The notes below the pieces were generated by a model. That model saw only the letters and a list, made by a program, of their open reading frames with translations, did not search any database and was not told where the DNA came from. A stretch of 64,000 bases of DNA from contig JAJDUG010000077.1 of NCBI GenBank assembly GCA_022826755.1, positions 1 to 64,000 on the forward strand, given 5' to 3'. Source of the stretch: Acidobacteriota bacterium. Lineage in GTDB: Bacteria > Acidobacteriota > Terriglobia > Versatilivoradales > Versatilivoraceae. A program made the position numbers and the translations under genes. The number at the start of each line of letters is the position of its first letter. Positions within the stretch are counted from its first letter, which is position 1. This document shows, piece after piece, positions 35,640 to 44,444 of this stretch.

Positions 35640-38075
35640 TCAGGCTTGCGGTTTGAGGATGCCGAGCGGGTCCCCCAGGTTCACCACCGTGCCCTCGGGG
35701 GCGATCACTTGGGCCAGAACGCCGTCGGCCGGCGACTCGATCTCGGTGAGAGCCTTGTCGGTCTCCACCTCGACCACGGCCTGTCCGCTCGTCACCGCAT
35801 CTCCCGTCTCGACCAGCCAGCGCATGACGGTGGCCTTGGTGATGGTGAGGTCCTGGTGGGGCATGATGATGGGGATGCCGCCTTCCACCGGCGGCGGTTG
35901 CAGCGCTTCCCGGGTTTCCTGCAGGGTGTCTTCAGGCTCATCAGAGGCCGGCGAGGCGGACGCAGGCGGGGGTGCCGGGCCGGGAGCAGGCGAGATCGGC
36001 GGGGCGAGAACCGGCGAGGCTTCCGAACTGCCTGCCAGACGCCTGGGCGGCGGTGCGACCCCGGCCAGGACGGACTCGGCGGCGGCGCGGATACGGTCTA
36101 CAGTGAGGGAGATGGCGGCTTCCAGGGGAGGACTGAAGGGATGGGCCACCGGCTCGGTATGCAGGCGGCCCACCGGGGCATCCAGCAGGTCGAAGCCGTG
36201 CTCCATCACCGCGGCCGCGATCTCTCCTCCCAGCCCGCACATGGAGAACGCCTCGTCCACCACCAGCAGGTGGTGGGTCTTGGCCAGGCTGCGGATGACG
36301 GTGTCCACGTCCAGGGGAACGATGGTGCGCAGGTCGATCACCTCGCAACCGATCCCCTCGGTTTCCAGTTGGCCGGCCGCCTCCAGGCAGCGATGCACCA
36401 GCGTCCCGCAGGTGGCCAGCGTCAGATCGCTCCCCGGTCGCACCACGGCCGCCTGGCCGAGGGGGACCACCCATTCTCCGGCCGGCACCTCGTCTTCGCT
36501 GGACAGCAGCACCTTGGGCTCCATGAGGATGACCGGATCGTCGGTGCGCAGCGCGGCGGTGAACAGGCCCTTGGCGTCGGCCGCGTTGGAGGGAACCGCC
36601 ACCATCAGGCCGGGACAGTGGGCCCAGATGGGGTAGTAGGCGCCACTGTGGTGGGGGCCGGCGCTCTTGATGACCCCCATGGGGGCCCGAATCAGGAGCG
36701 GCACACTGAACTGGCCGTTGCTCATGTAGCGCAACTTGGCCGCCTGTTGAATGATCTGGGAAGCGGCCTCGAACATGAAATCGCTGAACATGAGGTCGCT
36801 GACGGCGCGGCAGCCCCGGGCGGCTGCCCCGAAGGCGGCCCCGGTAAAGCCCAGCTCGCAGATGGGGGTATCGATCATGCGATCGCCGCCGAACTCCTCC
36901 CACATCCCCTTGGTGTGGGCGAAGCTGCCGCCGCGCTGGCCGATGCCCTCGCCGAAGTAGATCAGGTTGGGGCTGCGCCTCATCTCGGAGGCAATGGCGT
37001 CGCGGGTGGCCTCCAGCCAGCCCTGTTTGCGGGTTTCAGGTCGCGGGGATTGTCCCTCGGGCACCTCGATCACGGGACCCCAGACGGAATCGTGGACGGT
37101 GGATTCCGCCGGCATCGGAGAATCCAGCGCGAACTGTTCGGCCTCGTCGATCCTCGACTCGACCCGGGCTTCAAGGGCGTCCAGCTCGGCCTTGCCGGCT
37201 GCTCCGGTCCGCGTCAGTCTTCGGCCCAGGCGCAGGATCGGGCACTTCCGCTTCCACCGGTCGATCTCCTCCTGGGACCGATAGGTGCCCGCCAGGGGTT
37301 CGCCCTCGTGATGCCCCACCGTGCGGTAGGTGCGGGTCTCGATCAGGGTGGGTCCCAGACCTTCCCGGGCCCGTGCCGCTGCCTTCCCCATGACCCGATG
37401 GACGGCCAGCACGTCGTTACCGTCGACGCTTTCTCCGGGGATGCCGTAGGCGGCGGCGCGGCTGGCGATGCGGGTGTTGCGGGTGGAGGTGGTCAAGGGG
37501 GTGCTGGTGGCGTAGAGATTGTTCTCGCAGACGAACACCACCGGGGCCGACAGGGTGGCGGCCAGGTTGAGAGACTCGTGAAAGGCGCCGTGGCTGACGG
37601 CTCCGTCCCCGAAGAAGGCCACCGCAATGCCGCCGCTGCCGCGTGCCTTTTCCGCCAGCGCCGCACCGACCGCCGCCGGAATACCGGCTCCGACCAGGCC
37701 GTTGGTTCCCAGCAGCCCGGTCTCGGCGTCGTACAGGTGCATGCTGCCCCCGCGGCCGCCGTTGCACCCCGTCGATCGGCCGGCCAGCTCGGCCAGCGCC
37801 TTTTGGGGCGACAGGCCCTTGGCCAGCGCATGGCCGTGCCCGCGATGGGTGCTGGTGATCACGTCCTGATCATTCAGGTGAGCGCACACACCGACGGCCG
37901 TGGCTTCCTCGCCCACGTAGAGGTGAATGAAGCCGGGAACTTTCCCCTCGCGGTAGAGGCGCTGCACCCGCAACTCGAAGCGTCGGATCAACACCATCCG
38001 TTCATAGAGCCTGAGCTGGGCGGCGACATCCACCGCTGGGGCCGACCCGCGCTTGTGGTTTCCAGTCGGACTCAT
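35640..38075 (-). CDS. Fused 2-oxoacid dehydrogenase E1 alpha - E1 beta - lipoyl domain protein
   Basis: An 811-residue three-part protein. Residues 15-330 are the E1 alpha subunit with a full thiamine-diphosphate motif, GDG at 156-158 and NN at 185-186 (26 residues between). Residues 350-670 are the E1 beta subunit (GEGIGQRGGSF, ELGFTGAAFGAA, PHHSGAYYPIWAH, EAFSMCGLGGE). After a Pro/Ala/Ser-rich linker (673-730) comes a lipoyl domain (735-811) with the lipoylation site ETDKALTEIE, Lys774. It should decarboxylate a 2-oxoacid or acetoin-like substrate and pass the acyl group to its own lipoyl arm. No E2 acyltransferase core or E3 gene is in the window. The ATG overlaps the stop of the upstream SDR (ATGA). 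Confidence 0.93.
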   Translation of the reverse strand: MSPTGNHKRGSAPAVDVAAQLRLYERMVLIRRFELRVQRLYREGKVPGFIHLYVGEEATAVGVCAHLNDQDVITSTHRGHGHALAKGLSPQKALAELAGRSTGCNGGRGGSMHLYDAETGLLGTNGLVGAGIPAAVGAALAEKARGSGGIAVAFFGDGAVSHGAFHESLNLAATLSAPVVFVCENNLYATSTPLTTSTRNTRIASRAAAYGIPGESVDGNDVLAVHRVMGKAAARAREGLGPTLIETRTYRTVGHHEGEPLAGTYRSQEEIDRWKRKCPILRLGRRLTRTGAAGKAELDALEARVESRIDEAEQFALDSPMPAESTVHDSVWGPVIEVPEGQSPRPETRKQGWLEATRDAIASEMRRSPNLIYFGEGIGQRGGSFAHTKGMWEEFGGDRMIDTPICELGFTGAAFGAAARGCRAVSDLMFSDFMFEAASQIIQQAAKLRYMSNGQFSVPLLIRAPMGVIKSAGPHHSGAYYPIWAHCPGLMVAVPSNAADAKGLFTAALRTDDPVILMEPKVLLSSEDEVPAGEWVVPLGQAAVVRPGSDLTLATCGTLVHRCLEAAGQLETEGIGCEVIDLRTIVPLDVDTVIRSLAKTHHLLVVDEAFSMCGLGGEIAAAVMEHGFDLLDAPVGRLHTEPVAHPFSPPLEAAISLTVDRIRAAAESVLAGVAPPPRRLAGSSEASPVLAPPISPAPGPAPPPASASPASDEPEDTLQETREALQPPPVEGGIPIIMPHQDLTITKATVMRWLVETGDAVTSGQAVVEVETDKALTEIESPADGVLAQVIAPEGTVVNLGDPLGILKPQA

Positions 38076-38866
38076 TGGGCCATGAACCCCCCGTCCACAA
38101 AGAGCACGTGCCCCGTCACCATGAGCGAGGCCTGCGAAATCAGAAACAGGCAGGGTCCCACCAAGTCGGCGGGTTCGGCCAGGCGTCCGGCCGGAATCCT
38201 TGACAGGATCTTCTCCAGCAGGGCCCCACGGTTTTCGAGCGCGGGGTTGTCGAGCACCGAGTCCAGCATGGGGGTGCGCACCTGGCAGGGGGCGATGGCG
38301 TTGACGCGAATCCCGAAGGGTGCCCATTCCACCGCCAACTCCCGGACCAAGGCGTTGACGCCAGCCTTGGAGGCGGCGTAGGCCCCCGTGCCCCGCCCAA
38401 AGGCGGCTGAGGAGGCGATGCTGCTGAAATGCACCAGGCTGCCGCCGCGCCCCTGATCGAGCAAGACTCTCCCTACCGCCCGCGAAACCAGGAAGCTGCC
38501 GCCCAGGCTGGTGCGGATGGACTGGTCGAACTGCTGTTGGGTCATGCGCACGATGGGATTCAGTTGCTGGTTGACCGTCAGGTTGACGGCAAAGTCCAGG
38601 CTTCCCAGAAACTCCACCGCCTGCTCCACCGCCCGGTCCACCTCGTCCTCCCGATTGACATCGCATCCAACCCCGATGGCCCGTCCTCCCATGTCCTGGA
38701 TTCTCCCGGCGCCCTCCTCTGCCCCGGCTACCCGAATGTCGCAAAGAGCCAGCTCGGCGCCGCCGCGGGCGATCCGATCGCACAGCACCGCCCCGATGCC
38801 GCCGGCCGCCCCGAAGACAATGCCCTTGCGGCCATCGATCGCAAATAGCGCTGACGTATCGCTCAT
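38072..38866 (-). CDS. SDR-family oxidoreductase
   Basis: A 264-residue short-chain dehydrogenase from the ATG at 38866; the open frame extends 55 codons further, but the fold begins right after this ATG. GAAGGIG at 19-25 binds the nucleotide, LCDIR suggests NAD, and catalytic residues are Ser149 region, Tyr163 and Lys167 (YAASK). The usual NNA motif reads NLTVN here, a deviation. It is the first gene of the five-gene operon and overlaps the E1 fusion by four bases. Probably a sugar- or polyol-type dehydrogenase. Confidence 0.88.
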   Translation of the reverse strand: MSDTSALFAIDGRKGIVFGAAGGIGAVLCDRIARGGAELALCDIRVAGAEEGAGRIQDMGGRAIGVGCDVNREDEVDRAVEQAVEFLGSLDFAVNLTVNQQLNPIVRMTQQQFDQSIRTSLGGSFLVSRAVGRVLLDQGRGGSLVHFSSIASSAAFGRGTGAYAASKAGVNALVRELAVEWAPFGIRVNAIAPCQVRTPMLDSVLDNPALENRGALLEKILSRIPAGRLAEPADLVGPCLFLISQASLMVTGHVLFVDGGFMAQ

Positions 38867-38954
38867 GGAATTTACCGGGGCGTATTCTAGCAGAATGTCG
38901 CCGGGGCGGGGATCTTCAGTCGGTTTCAGTCGGATTCCGGCAGCGGCCAATGCC

Positions 38955-38983
38955 TTCAAACTCCGGCGGCCTGGTGGTATACT
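38955..38983 (+). promoter_or_regulatory. Promoter candidate for the small membrane protein
   Basis: TTCAAA (38955-38960), 17 bases, TATACT (38978-38983) in the 307-base gap before the small gene at 39174. The remainder of the gap shows no gene. Confidence 0.35.
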
Positions 38984-39173
38984 GTGGAGCATCGATTCTT
39001 CCCCTGGAATGCGGGTCAACTCCCTCCCCAAGAGTCATTTGCCGGATTCAGAGAACCGATGGCGCCTGCCCGCGGCGAGAAATACGGACTGGCGCGGCCT
39101 CTGGGACTCTCCCTCCCCGGGGTTTTTGGTCGGGCCTGTAAAAAATAATGAACCGAGAACTGTTGGAGGGAGC

Positions 39174-39401
39174 ATGAGCGCAGAGATCATTGCCATCGTG
39201 TCGGTGGGGATTGGCTTGGGCGCACTTTCGACCGGCCTGTTTGCCTGGCTGCGAACCGACATGGTGAAGTTCGAGGAGCGGCTGCGGGCTGACGTCAAGC
39301 AGTTAGCCGACCGGGTCGGGCGGCTCGAATACGGGCAGGCCAAGCTTGAGGGATTGCTGGAAGGTCTTCGCGAAGCCATCACCCGCCGGACTGCCAGTTG
39401 A
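39174..39401 (+). CDS. Small membrane-anchored coiled-coil protein
   Basis: A 75-residue protein with TTGGAGGG before its ATG. One membrane helix (about 3-25) is followed by an amphipathic coiled coil (FEERLRADVKQLADRVGRLE) and the ending KLEGLLEGLREAI, which recurs in many bacterial and cyanobacterial small proteins of unknown role. The strong ribosome site and the family-like C-terminus support a real gene. Confidence 0.72.
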   Translation: MSAEIIAIVSVGIGLGALSTGLFAWLRTDMVKFEERLRADVKQLADRVGRLEYGQAKLEGLLEGLREAITRRTAS

Positions 39402-39413
39402 GTCGCAGCCGGC

Positions 39414-41114
39414 TCAGGGCTGGCGGTAGCGCACCTCCACTTCCAGTTTCTCGATCAGGATGGATTCGGCTGCCTTCGGCCTGGGGCGGGTGAGGCGCAG
39501 ACCGACCAGGTTGGGGCCGACGGCAAACAGTTCCGGGGGCAGCCGGTCGAAGACCAGCCAGCCGCCGTCAGAGATCGGCTTGCCCAGGAGGGCGTTGTTC
39601 AACCGGGCTTCAACCAGGTTCTCGATTCCTTTGGCTGGAGGGATGTTGAGCAGGCGGCCGTCGGGATGGCCGATGGTGGCCACAATAACTTCCGGGAGGC
39701 GCTCCTCCTTGGGCAGTCCCTTGGCCGAGGCGTCCGAAAGCAGCAACCGTAGTGAAAGCCCTTCCAAGTGCTGGCGCTCGGCTCCCAGGTCGTCGGCGAC
39801 GGAGACGGTCAGCAGCGTGTCGGCCTTCCCGTCGTTGGCCAGCGGGGCCGGCAGCGGGGCCAGCATGTTGGTGTTGAAGTACATCCAGCGGGGAGTGCTC
39901 CAGTCCTGGGCGTTGGGGATGACCGTGGGACCGTGCCCGCCGCCGCGGCGCTGGGCCACGAACCGCTTGTTCTTGCGCTGAAGGGTCTTGGGGCTGCCGA
40001 TTTCCCGGTAGGCCGTCAGGTGGGTTTCCCACACCCCGCGGAAGGGAAAATCGGGGGCGTGGTTGAAGTTGAAGGTCTGGATGCCGTCCGCTCCCTGGCG
40101 CCACCAGTTGGCGGCCGCGCCGCGATAGATGTCGATCGGTGGGGTGGCATAGCCGTCGGAGGCGTGGTGGTCATCCACCGAGGGATAGAGCTTGACGTGG
40201 GTGCCGGCGACGATACGGCGAAAGGCGGCGATGTCCACGTCGAAGTTGCGAATGCCCAGCGCCAGCACGTCCACCAGCCCCTCGCCGACCCAGGTCTCGA
40301 TATCCAGCCCGTCGAAGCGGCAGCCTTCCAGGTTTTCAGGGATTCGAGCTCCGATGAGCAGGGGCCGGCCCCGTTTCCGGGCCACTTCCTGGGTGATGGA
40401 GCGAAACTCCCGCATGAAGTCGTTCATCTTGTCCCGATTGGCCCAGGCCTTGCCGGGCGGCAGGACCGGGCACACCCTGGCGAAGTCCAGCGAGATGCCG
40501 TCGTAGTCGAACCGCTCCGCGATTTCCCGCAGAATGCTCAGCTTGTAACGGCGCACTTCGGGAATGGCGTAGTTCCACAGGCCGACCGGGCCGGGCCAGG
40601 TGTGGATCAGCCATTCCGGGTGCTTCAGCTTCATGGGAAGCTTGCTGAAAGGCCCCAGGTCGTTGTCGGAGCCGTTGATGCGGTAGTTGTAGAAGGCTTC
40701 GATGCCCCGTTTTCTGGACTCCTCGGCAAAGATGGCGGCGATGTCGATGCCCTGCTCCTTCCAGCGGCGGTAACCCTCGCTGTCATAGAGCGGCATGATC
40801 GAGCTCGGCCAGGGTGACTGGTTGCCCTCCCCCCAACACCACCAGACGCTGTCGATCTGGACGCCGGCGGCGTCGATGACGTGGAATTTCCACTTCACCA
40901 GTTCGGCCGGGTCGCGCCCGCCGAAATTGCGGTCGCCGGAAATGGTGTCGAAGTTGATGATGATCCGGCGGTCCCGTCCGGCGGCGGCAAGGTGCTCGTC
41001 GGACAGTTGCACCGGTCTGGGGCCCGGGTCCCCACGGAGAGGGAGGTCCCTGGCGGGGTTCGGAAGGACCAGGATCATCAAAGCCGACAGCAGGAGCGTT
41101 CGAAGACGGGACAT
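39414..41114 (-). CDS. UPF0748/GHL10-like glycoside hydrolase family protein, exported
   Basis: About 566 residues from the ATG at 41114, preceded by AGGAGGA; a start 21 bases upstream is less likely. A signal peptide spans the first 20-25 residues. The TIM barrel shows IIINFDTISGD, DSVWWCWGEGNQ, GIEAFYNYRING, the IAERFDYDGISLDFARVCP strand typical of glycosyl-hydrolase-like family 10, and VKLYPSVDDHH. The C-terminal 150 residues form a beta-rich domain. Proteins of this group are thought to cleave glycans, but the activity is mostly unproven. It is the third gene of the Gfo/Idh, Nramp-like operon. Confidence 0.8.
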   Translation of the reverse strand: MSRLRTLLLSALMILVLPNPARDLPLRGDPGPRPVQLSDEHLAAAGRDRRIIINFDTISGDRNFGGRDPAELVKWKFHVIDAAGVQIDSVWWCWGEGNQSPWPSSIMPLYDSEGYRRWKEQGIDIAAIFAEESRKRGIEAFYNYRINGSDNDLGPFSKLPMKLKHPEWLIHTWPGPVGLWNYAIPEVRRYKLSILREIAERFDYDGISLDFARVCPVLPPGKAWANRDKMNDFMREFRSITQEVARKRGRPLLIGARIPENLEGCRFDGLDIETWVGEGLVDVLALGIRNFDVDIAAFRRIVAGTHVKLYPSVDDHHASDGYATPPIDIYRGAAANWWRQGADGIQTFNFNHAPDFPFRGVWETHLTAYREIGSPKTLQRKNKRFVAQRRGGGHGPTVIPNAQDWSTPRWMYFNTNMLAPLPAPLANDGKADTLLTVSVADDLGAERQHLEGLSLRLLLSDASAKGLPKEERLPEVIVATIGHPDGRLLNIPPAKGIENLVEARLNNALLGKPISDGGWLVFDRLPPELFAVGPNLVGLRLTRPRPKAAESILIEKLEVEVRYRQP

Positions 41115-41178
41115 GGGGACGGTTCCTCCTGCCACGGAGCGGCGCCGATTGCGGTGGCACGAAGCGCCGGCCGCAGCC

Positions 41179-43143
41179 CTACAGATAGATCCACACGATG
41201 ACCGAGATTCCCAGGAAGAAAGCGCCGCAGATCAAAAGGCCCGCCTGCATGAACCAGGGCGGCCGGATCCGGGCCGGCAGCAGGGTGCGGTTGACGTAGA
41301 GGGTGTGCAGGGCCGTGGACCCCAGCGCCACGTTGCCCAGCACGGCGCCGATGATGGCCAATGTGAGGGGCTCGAACAGGGAGAGCCAGACAACGCCCCA
41401 CACGGCGTAAATACCCAGGATGGTGTAGTAGATGTAGCGCACCTGGGGGCCGCGCAGGCGTTGAGCCCGCCGGCTGCTCGACCACACCACGTCGGTCCAG
41501 CGGCGGGCAATGGCCTCTCCCGAGAAGATCTGCCCCGGCGCCAGAATCAGGAACCCGCACAGCAGGGTGGCGGGCCAGAGAAGCCACTGCAGATCGGGAT
41601 ACCTGCGGGCCGCGCCGTCGGCGATCATGGCGGCGACCCGGTGTCCCTCCACCGGCACGTTCCGAAGGAATTCCAGGGAGACCAGGCAGGGCAGGGCCAT
41701 CCCCAGGAAGCAGCAGAATGTCCACACCACCAGTTGGTCTCGCCGGACGTAACGCATCCAGCCGCGCCAGCGCCCCAGGTTGGCCTCGTCGAGAGGAAAG
41801 GTCTTCCCGGCGTGCAGGAGCGTCACCGAACTGCCGCCCACGGCGCTGGGAATGGCCCCCACCAGCTTGCCCATTCCCCAGCCCTTGTCGCGGGCATAGT
41901 TGGAACAGAGGGCGTTGCCGGTGCCTCCAATGCCGGCGATGGCGGCGAAGGCGGCCAGAATGGCCCAGTTGAGGTCGGGCAAGCCGCCGTGTTCCCACAG
42001 GTAGCCCAGGATGCCCACTCTCTCCACCCCCTGGTAGGCGAACAGCGACCGGGCCCGCCCGGCCAGCGCGGCCGGAAGTTCTTCCAGGCGATCGTAGGCT
42101 TGCGTCTGTCCACCCTGTAAGACCTCGATCCGGTCCAGCTTCCAGGTCTGATCGGCCAGGACCTGTCCGGCCAGCCGCAGCCGGACACCGTCCTGGGCGT
42201 CCTCCACGAAGAAGCGGTCCTCTCGGGAGAGCGCGGTGGCGCGGTCGACCAGGTCTTGACGCACCTCCGCCAGATCGGACGGCACGGCGGCATGCATCCC
42301 GAATCGCTCCGGCTCGGGGCCGCGGGCGGCCGCAAACTCGGTGACCAGCGTCCCGCCGGGCTCGACGGTTCCCTTGACGGTGTAGCGGTGGCCGCCGCGG
42401 GACTCGCTCAACTCGAAATGGGGCCCCACGATGATGGTATCGGCCCGCAACGGCAAGGCTCCGAACCGGAAGAAGCCGGTCACCACTTCGTGCAGGCTGG
42501 CATAGGAGACGGTGAAGACGGACAGGATGCAGAGGAAACCGAGCACCAGGATAACCTTGAGGGACATCAGGCGTTCAATGCTGCGGTAGATGGTGCCGCC
42601 GAATATCAGGGGGAGAAAGGCCAGCAGGAAAACCGCATAGCCGAGCACCTTGACCAACCGCACCTCGGAGAGGGAGATTCCCAGCAACTGCACCGTGCCG
42701 TCACCCGGCAGATGGCCCAGAAGGGCTGCCGCCAGCGGCACCGCGGCCGTGGCCGCCATGAAGGGCCAGACATTGCTGACATCCATCAGCAGGTACCAGG
42801 CCGTCCAGACTTTCGGTCCCGGCCGGGTCCGCAGAAATCCCACGTAGACCGGCTCGCCGCAGTAGAGGGCGTAGCGCATCACCTCCAGGTTGACGACGAG
42901 CTGACAGAGGATGCTGATGGTGGCCAGCCAGAGGATGGTGCCGCCGTACTGGCTGGCGACGGCCGGACCGAAGAGCCACTCCCCGGCGCCGATTGCCACC
43001 CCGGCCATCATCATGCCGGGACCGATCAAGGCCACCCAGCTACGCATGCCCATTGCCGGCGGGGCGGGCATGTCGGCCGTGGTCCAGTCCGGAAGACTTC
43101 CCGAGGCCACGGTGGCGCTTCTTGCAGAAGGGGTTTCGTTCAT
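41179..43143 (-). CDS. Nramp-like inner-membrane transporter with large soluble insertion
   Basis: A 654-residue membrane protein. The first helix block VALIGPGMMMAGVAIGAGEWLFGP and helix 6-type block NWAILAAFAAIAGIGGTGNALCSNYARDKGWGMGK match the Nramp superfamily. The metal-binding DPGN of true manganese/iron carriers reads GPGM, so a metal substrate is doubtful. Between about 232 and 395 a hydrophilic domain (PHFELSES, DRFFVEDAQDGVRLRL) is inserted between membrane helices. Similar long Nramp-like proteins occur in Planctomycetes and Acidobacteria. It lies 34 bases after the oxidoreductase and 64 before the GHL10-like gene, so all three are probably one unit. Confidence 0.82.
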   Translation of the reverse strand: MNETPSARSATVASGSLPDWTTADMPAPPAMGMRSWVALIGPGMMMAGVAIGAGEWLFGPAVASQYGGTILWLATISILCQLVVNLEVMRYALYCGEPVYVGFLRTRPGPKVWTAWYLLMDVSNVWPFMAATAAVPLAAALLGHLPGDGTVQLLGISLSEVRLVKVLGYAVFLLAFLPLIFGGTIYRSIERLMSLKVILVLGFLCILSVFTVSYASLHEVVTGFFRFGALPLRADTIIVGPHFELSESRGGHRYTVKGTVEPGGTLVTEFAAARGPEPERFGMHAAVPSDLAEVRQDLVDRATALSREDRFFVEDAQDGVRLRLAGQVLADQTWKLDRIEVLQGGQTQAYDRLEELPAALAGRARSLFAYQGVERVGILGYLWEHGGLPDLNWAILAAFAAIAGIGGTGNALCSNYARDKGWGMGKLVGAIPSAVGGSSVTLLHAGKTFPLDEANLGRWRGWMRYVRRDQLVVWTFCCFLGMALPCLVSLEFLRNVPVEGHRVAAMIADGAARRYPDLQWLLWPATLLCGFLILAPGQIFSGEAIARRWTDVVWSSSRRAQRLRGPQVRYIYYTILGIYAVWGVVWLSLFEPLTLAIIGAVLGNVALGSTALHTLYVNRTLLPARIRPPWFMQAGLLICGAFFLGISVIVWIYL

Positions 43144-43177
43144 GAGGAAAGGGAACCTCGCGTCCCGGGTTCAGGGG

Positions 43178-44203
43178 TCAGCCCAGGGCAACCGGTCTTC
43201 CCGTGCGGGCCGACTGGTAAAGCGCCAGCACGCTGCGCAGAAAGGCGCGGCTGAGATCCAGTGAAACCACCGGGGCGGCGCCATCCAGGATACAGGCCTC
43301 CATGGCCTTGACTTCGGCCTCGTAGGAGTCCACCGCCGGAATTGGGATCACTTCCCGGCTCCGGTCGGTGGCGGTAAAGGTCAAGCGTCCTTCCTTGGGG
43401 GGATTCCCCGGCCAATCCGCTCCCGACAGGTGATCCATGACGGTCAGCATCCCCCGGGTGCCGATGATCTCGGCCCCGCGGCGAGGGGCCGACTGCATGC
43501 CGCAGGAGATCTGTGCCACCATGCTGTCTGGAAACCGCATCTGGGCAATCAAGGTGAGATCCACGCCCGTGGGCCCGACCGTTTGCTGAGCCCAGACCTC
43601 GCTGGGGGGTGTCCCGCCCGCCAGGGCGATGGCGAAGGCGTTGGGGTAGACGCCCACGTCCCACAATCCACCGCCGGCCAGTTCCGGTTGCAGACGGATG
43701 TTGCCTCGGTCTTCCGGGGGCAGACAGAAGGCGTCCCAGCAGGTCACCAGTTCTACCTGCCCCAAGCGCCCCTCGGCCATAATCCGCTTGACGGTCTGAA
43801 TCTGGGGATGATGGAGGAAGGAAAAGGCCTCGAAGATCGTGACCCCGTATCGCCGGGCGGCGGCTTCCACCGCCTGCAGGTCCTCCAGGTTGGTCACCAG
43901 GGGCTTTTCGCACATGACGTGCTTTCCGGCCCGGGCGGCGCGAATCGTCCAGTCGGCGTGCAGGGTGTTGGGCAGAGGGTTGTAGACGGCATCGATCTCG
44001 GGGTCCTCGATCAGCTCCTGGTAGCTGCCGTAGGCCCGGGGGATGTGGTTCTCCGCGGCGTAGGCCTCGGCCTTTTCCAGGCCGCGGCTGGCCACGGCCG
44101 CCAAGTGGCTGCGGGGAGAGCGCTGCATGGGGCCCACCATGGCGACGTTGATCCAGGCTGTCGACAGCAGACCCCAGCGGACTTTGTCGGTGGCGAGCGC
44201 CAT
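43178..44203 (-). CDS. Gfo/Idh/MocA family oxidoreductase
   Basis: About 341 residues from the ATG at 44203; a TTG 48 bases upstream would add 16 residues. The N-terminal Rossmann fold starts VRWGLLSTAWIN, continues DAVYNPLPNTLHADW and carries the family catalytic block CEKPLVTN. The C-terminal domain has GGGLWDVGVYPNAFA. Such enzymes use NAD(P) to oxidise or reduce sugars, inositols or their derivatives. First gene of the operon driven by the promoter at 44304-44332. Confidence 0.88.
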   Translation of the reverse strand: MALATDKVRWGLLSTAWINVAMVGPMQRSPRSHLAAVASRGLEKAEAYAAENHIPRAYGSYQELIEDPEIDAVYNPLPNTLHADWTIRAARAGKHVMCEKPLVTNLEDLQAVEAAARRYGVTIFEAFSFLHHPQIQTVKRIMAEGRLGQVELVTCWDAFCLPPEDRGNIRLQPELAGGGLWDVGVYPNAFAIALAGGTPPSEVWAQQTVGPTGVDLTLIAQMRFPDSMVAQISCGMQSAPRRGAEIIGTRGMLTVMDHLSGADWPGNPPKEGRLTFTATDRSREVIPIPAVDSYEAEVKAMEACILDGAAPVVSLDLSRAFLRSVLALYQSARTGRPVALG

Positions 44204-44303
44204 GGCGGCCTGGGCAGCCCTTTCCCTGTGGCTGTAATCGGCCCCGGCCAACCTGCCGGTAGCCAGCAGAACACATTGGTGTGTGAGACCTTGAACTCAC
44301 GGC

Positions 44304-44332
44304 ATCATAGGGGGCGCCCCCAAGGCTGTCAA
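44304..44332 (-). promoter_or_regulatory. Strong sigma70-type promoter with palindromic spacer
   Basis: On the minus strand TTGACA (44327-44332), 17 bases and TATGAT (44304-44309) nearly match the consensus. The spacer contains the perfect 12-base palindrome GGGGGCGCCCCC (44310-44321), placed where a repressor would block polymerase. It reads into the Gfo/Idh gene. Confidence 0.7.
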
Positions 44333-44444
44333 GCCGGGTCCGCCCATCTCCGGGTACGACCGAAACCGGCAAGTCCATTTGAGGTATGATCTGCAAAACG
44401 ATCAGACCCGACCCCTGTAGAGCACCTTTGGGAGGAGCGACACC

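Noticed and set aside
35592-38381. Very long plus-strand open frame opposite the E1 fusion gene
   Set aside because: It has no recognisable domain and is rich in Gly/His/Gln as expected from antisense reading of GC-rich third positions; the minus strand carries complete E1 and lipoyl motifs.
38076-38783. N-terminal extension of the E1 fusion gene
   Set aside because: The frame is open but reads through the SDR gene in another frame with low-complexity residues; the ATG at 38075 overlaps the SDR stop and starts right before the E1 alpha fold.
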